Shown here: positions 6,668 to 8,501 of the stretch, piece by piece
How positions within the stretch are numbered: position 1 is the first letter of the stretch
How the letters are laid out: each line of letters starts with the position of its first letter
Assembly (NCBI GenBank): GCA_023426505.1
Contig: JAFAAP010000284.1
Span: 1 to 8,501, forward strand
Length of the DNA stretch: 8,501 bases
Direction: 5' to 3'
Origin: Pseudomonadota bacterium
GTDB taxonomy: Bacteria > Pseudomonadota > Alphaproteobacteria > Rhizobiales > Beijerinckiaceae
Notes under the pieces: generated by a model
The model's database searches: none
Told to the model about the DNA's origin: nothing
What the model saw: the letters and a program-made list of their open reading frames with translations, nothing else
Translations under genes and position numbers: made by a program

Positions 6668-6676
6668 TTGGATCCA

Positions 6677-7846
6677 TCACACTACTGTGGCGACCAGCCG
6701 GGTGCCAACCGCTTCTAGGATCAGGCGGTGCGCTCGTTCGACGATGTCCTCTAAGGAGCGCGTCTTCACGAACATGGTCGAGGCACGCGCCCAGATCTCG
6801 TCACGCGTGGGAACGTGCGGCAGATGAACATGGGTCAGCACTTCGTGCGCCTTGTGCTGAGCGGAGGCCAGCCTCACCCGGAGGTCAGCGAGACCCGGGG
6901 TCGTTTCTAGGACATTGCTCAGGTTGGCCGAGATGCTCTCCACGTTGAACGTCGCCACGAGATCGGCTGCTGCCCGGTCGATCACCCGTGAGCCGAGCTT
7001 CTGCTCGTTCCTGAGCACCGCCTCGGGCGGGCTCTTGAAATCCCACACCACACCAACGCACGAGAGCACCTTGAGGATGTAGAAGGTCGGGTCGATCTCC
7101 CACCAGCGGAAGCCCTGGCGCACGCTGGCTTGATAGGCATGGTGGTTGTTGTGCCAGCCCTCGCCCATGGTGAAGAAGGCCAGCAGCCAGTTGTTGCGGG
7201 AGTCGTCTCCCGTCACATAGCGCTTCGAGCCGTGCACGTGGGCGAGTGAGTTGATGCAGAAGGTAGCATGATAGACCACCACCGTGCTCCAGAAGAAGCC
7301 CACAATAAGACCTGACCAGCCGGCGATCAGGTAGGTGAGCAGAGCGAGCACGGCGGCGGGCACGAGCTCGTACTTATGCAGCCACATCAGCTCCGGGTAC
7401 TTGGTGAAGTCGCCGACTTTCACCAGATCAGCCTTCTCGTGCTTAGGGATAAAGATCCAGCCCACATGGGCAGAGAGAAAGCCCGTGTGCCGCGGCGAAT
7501 GCACGTCGTGTTCTGTATCCGAGAACAGATGATGGTGCCGGTGCTTGGCGGCCCACCACAGTACGCTTTTCTGAGCGGTGCTCTGGGCAAGGCACGCGAG
7601 AATAAACTGGAACACGCGGCTGGTGGCATAGGAACGGTGTGAGAAGTAGCGGTGATACCCGGCGGTGATCCCGAACATCCGCAGCCAATAGAGGGTGACC
7701 GCAATGGTGACTGCTTCCCAAGTCACACCGGTCCAGATGGCGGCAAAGCACGCCAGATGAACGAGGATGAAGGGGATCGTTTGGGGATAGACAATGTCGT
7801 CGTGGTCATCGTGCTGCGGGTGCTTGGGGGCAGGCGTGGAACTCAT
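6677..7846 (-). CDS. Acyl-CoA/acyl-lipid Delta-9 fatty-acid desaturase
   Basis: This is a membrane di-iron desaturase that would introduce a cis double bond (probably Delta-9) into saturated fatty acyl chains, raising membrane fluidity. The three histidine boxes are intact: HRYFSH at 65-70, HRHHH at 102-106 and HNNHH at 232-236. Hydrophobic segments at about 23-41, 43-60, 160-178 and 178-195 fit the four-helix membrane core. RWWEIDPT (247-254) follows the third box as usual. The 389-residue length exceeds the roughly 300 residues of compact relatives. A cytosolic helical tail (about 275-389) also occurs, to my memory, in other alphaproteobacterial versions. The tail includes LHLPHVPTRDEI-like sequence and ends VATVV. 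The ATG at 7846 has only a weak ribosome binding site (GGATATAGA). The gene is monocistronic and ends at the hairpin. It appears intact and functional. Confidence 0.92.
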   Translation of the reverse strand: MSSTPAPKHPQHDDHDDIVYPQTIPFILVHLACFAAIWTGVTWEAVTIAVTLYWLRMFGITAGYHRYFSHRSYATSRVFQFILACLAQSTAQKSVLWWAAKHRHHHLFSDTEHDVHSPRHTGFLSAHVGWIFIPKHEKADLVKVGDFTKYPELMWLHKYELVPAAVLALLTYLIAGWSGLIVGFFWSTVVVYHATFCINSLAHVHGSKRYVTGDDSRNNWLLAFFTMGEGWHNNHHAYQASVRQGFRWWEIDPTFYILKVLSCVGVVWDFKSPPEAVLRNEQKLGSRVIDRAAADLVATFNVESISANLSNVLETTPGLADLRVRLASAQHKAHEVLTHVHLPHVPTRDEIWARASTMFVKTRSLEDIVERAHRLILEAVGTRLVATVV

Positions 7847-8371
7847 TCTATATCCGTTAGATGTAAGGTGGCGCTCAGCTTGGCATTAGGGGAGCAAGCT
7901 CACGCCTGAAACCATTTAGCTGTATAATACCGTGTGGAAAAGCTGGGCTTCGTGCGACTCAATAGGCGGGGTCGACCAAAGGGGCCGGGTTAACGAGGGA
8001 CAGCAGCCGCAGCATACCGACCGGAACCAGCAGTGGACCTGGGACGAGCCGCCTCACGGGAATCATTGCAAGCGGGGCCACACTCAAAGCACAAGCCCGG
8101 TCAGGACGACGCCGAGACGGCTCTTGGACCCGTGCAATCTTGCTTCTCCTTCCGCAAAGCCTCAGCGAGCCTGCAATGACCACGGCAATTTCCATCGTTC
8201 GCCGGAGGCGGGTGCCAGCCCCTCTGTGTCTCGAAGGTGATCATCCAATCCTCGCGGGTCGGCGCGGCCGTGCTCGTGGCTGCTTGAGATGACGATGTTG
8301 CCGAGCACGGCGGCCTTGAGCGCCAGCTCGAACTCATGGATCCCCCACCAGCGGAGCGTGAACAATTCGAG
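7847..8371. other. Desaturase upstream region and unassigned sequence
   Basis: About 525 bases without a gene I can name. The desaturase promoter must lie in the part nearest 7847. An AT-rich patch at 7915-7929 (TTAGCTGTATAATAC) could serve as a -10 element on either strand, but I find no matching -35. On the minus strand, 8162-8371 is open and reads LELFTLRWWGIHEFELALKA and further, with no start of its own before the IS5 boundary. It could be the tail of a gene interrupted by the IS, but I recognise no family. Confidence 0.45.
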
Positions 8372-8501
8372 CTAAGAGCCTATCCCCGTAGGCAATCGTT
8401 GCGGCAATCCCCATCTGTCGAGGATGATCAGGAAGAGTGGATTGAAGAAGGTGCGTCGGCGCGTCCGGGATGACGGCTGGCGCTTGCCGGACGCGCTCTG
8501 G
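8372..8501 (+). mobile_element. IS5-family element, left end (cut by window)
   Basis: This is the left part of an IS5-family insertion sequence. The inferred left end begins near 8372 with GAGCCTATCCCCGTAGGC, which resembles the GAGCCTxTCC-type terminal repeats I recall for this family in rhizobia. The boundary is an estimate, and the right end and any target duplication lie outside the window. The transposase starts about 50 bases in, which is normal spacing. Confidence 0.55.
8424..8501 (+). CDS. IS5-family transposase, N-terminus (partial)
   Basis: The frame to the window edge ends DDGWRLPDALW. This matches from memory the opening of IS5-family transposases (DDGWRLPDALWxxIEPLLPPR). Three starts are possible: ATG 8424 (with GAGG directly adjacent), TTG 8442 and GTG 8451. 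GTG 8451 gives VRRRVRDDGW, closest to the start I remember for relatives, though ATG 8424 is the longest option. The catalytic DDE residues lie beyond the window, so activity cannot be judged. Confidence 0.6.
   Translation, partial: MIRKSGLKKVRRRVRDDGWRLPDALW

Noticed and set aside
7923..7928. TATAAT box upstream of the desaturase
   Set aside because: It is on the plus strand, facing away from the desaturase, and no -35 element is found at 16-18 bases on either strand.
1..8501. CRISPR array, tRNA or rRNA
   Set aside because: I saw no regularly spaced repeats, no cloverleaf with a TTC-G-A-type arm and no rRNA-like sequence.

Overview
The window looks like an insertion-sequence-rich accessory region of a high-GC alphaproteobacterium, probably Hyphomicrobiales (Methylobacterium, Microvirga or Bradyrhizobium-like). 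I infer this from protein resemblances: a DUF6894-like protein, an ABC_sub_bind-type periplasmic protein, IS256, IS701 and IS5 transposases of rhizobial flavour, and a long Delta-9 desaturase. No marker gene fixes the genus. Most of the window is wreckage of mobile elements; three genes look intact and could be metabolic or structural cargo.

Layout. Positions 1-2043 hold a small recombinase-associated ORF (152-343) translationally coupled to a large serine recombinase (336-2043) that carries a frameshift near 855-868. The recombinase tail runs, in another reading frame, into the 3' end of an IS256-family transposase (about 1997-2149, element end near 2203). The first 23 bases of the window are an exact inverted copy of 1980-2002, so the recombinase unit is bracketed by an inverted repeat whose left limit is outside the window. 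On the minus strand, 2232-2795 encodes a CYTH-like protein. From about 3050 to 4585 one long open frame joins an IS701-family transposase fragment in frame to an ABC-transporter substrate-binding protein that has lost its signal peptide and N-terminal lobe.

The middle (4586-6670) is less GC-rich in appearance. It holds an unrecognised 320-residue protein with a coiled-coil N-terminus (4887-5849), a DUF6894-like gene whose start region appears broken (about 6071-6318), and about 310 bases with no recognisable gene that end in a strong hairpin (6631-6667). This hairpin lies just beyond the stop of a complete membrane fatty-acid desaturase on the minus strand (6677-7846). The final 650 bases hold the desaturase leader, sequence I cannot assign, and the left end of an IS5-family element whose transposase N-terminus (from about 8424) runs off the right edge.

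The genes do not form a common pathway. The recombinase unit and the four IS types explain how the region was assembled. The desaturase, the CYTH protein and the 320-residue protein are separate transcription units, each with its own start region. I see no convincing new defence or biosynthetic system. The best leads are the inverted-repeat-bracketed recombinase unit, the transposase/binding-protein chimera and the orphan 320-residue protein.
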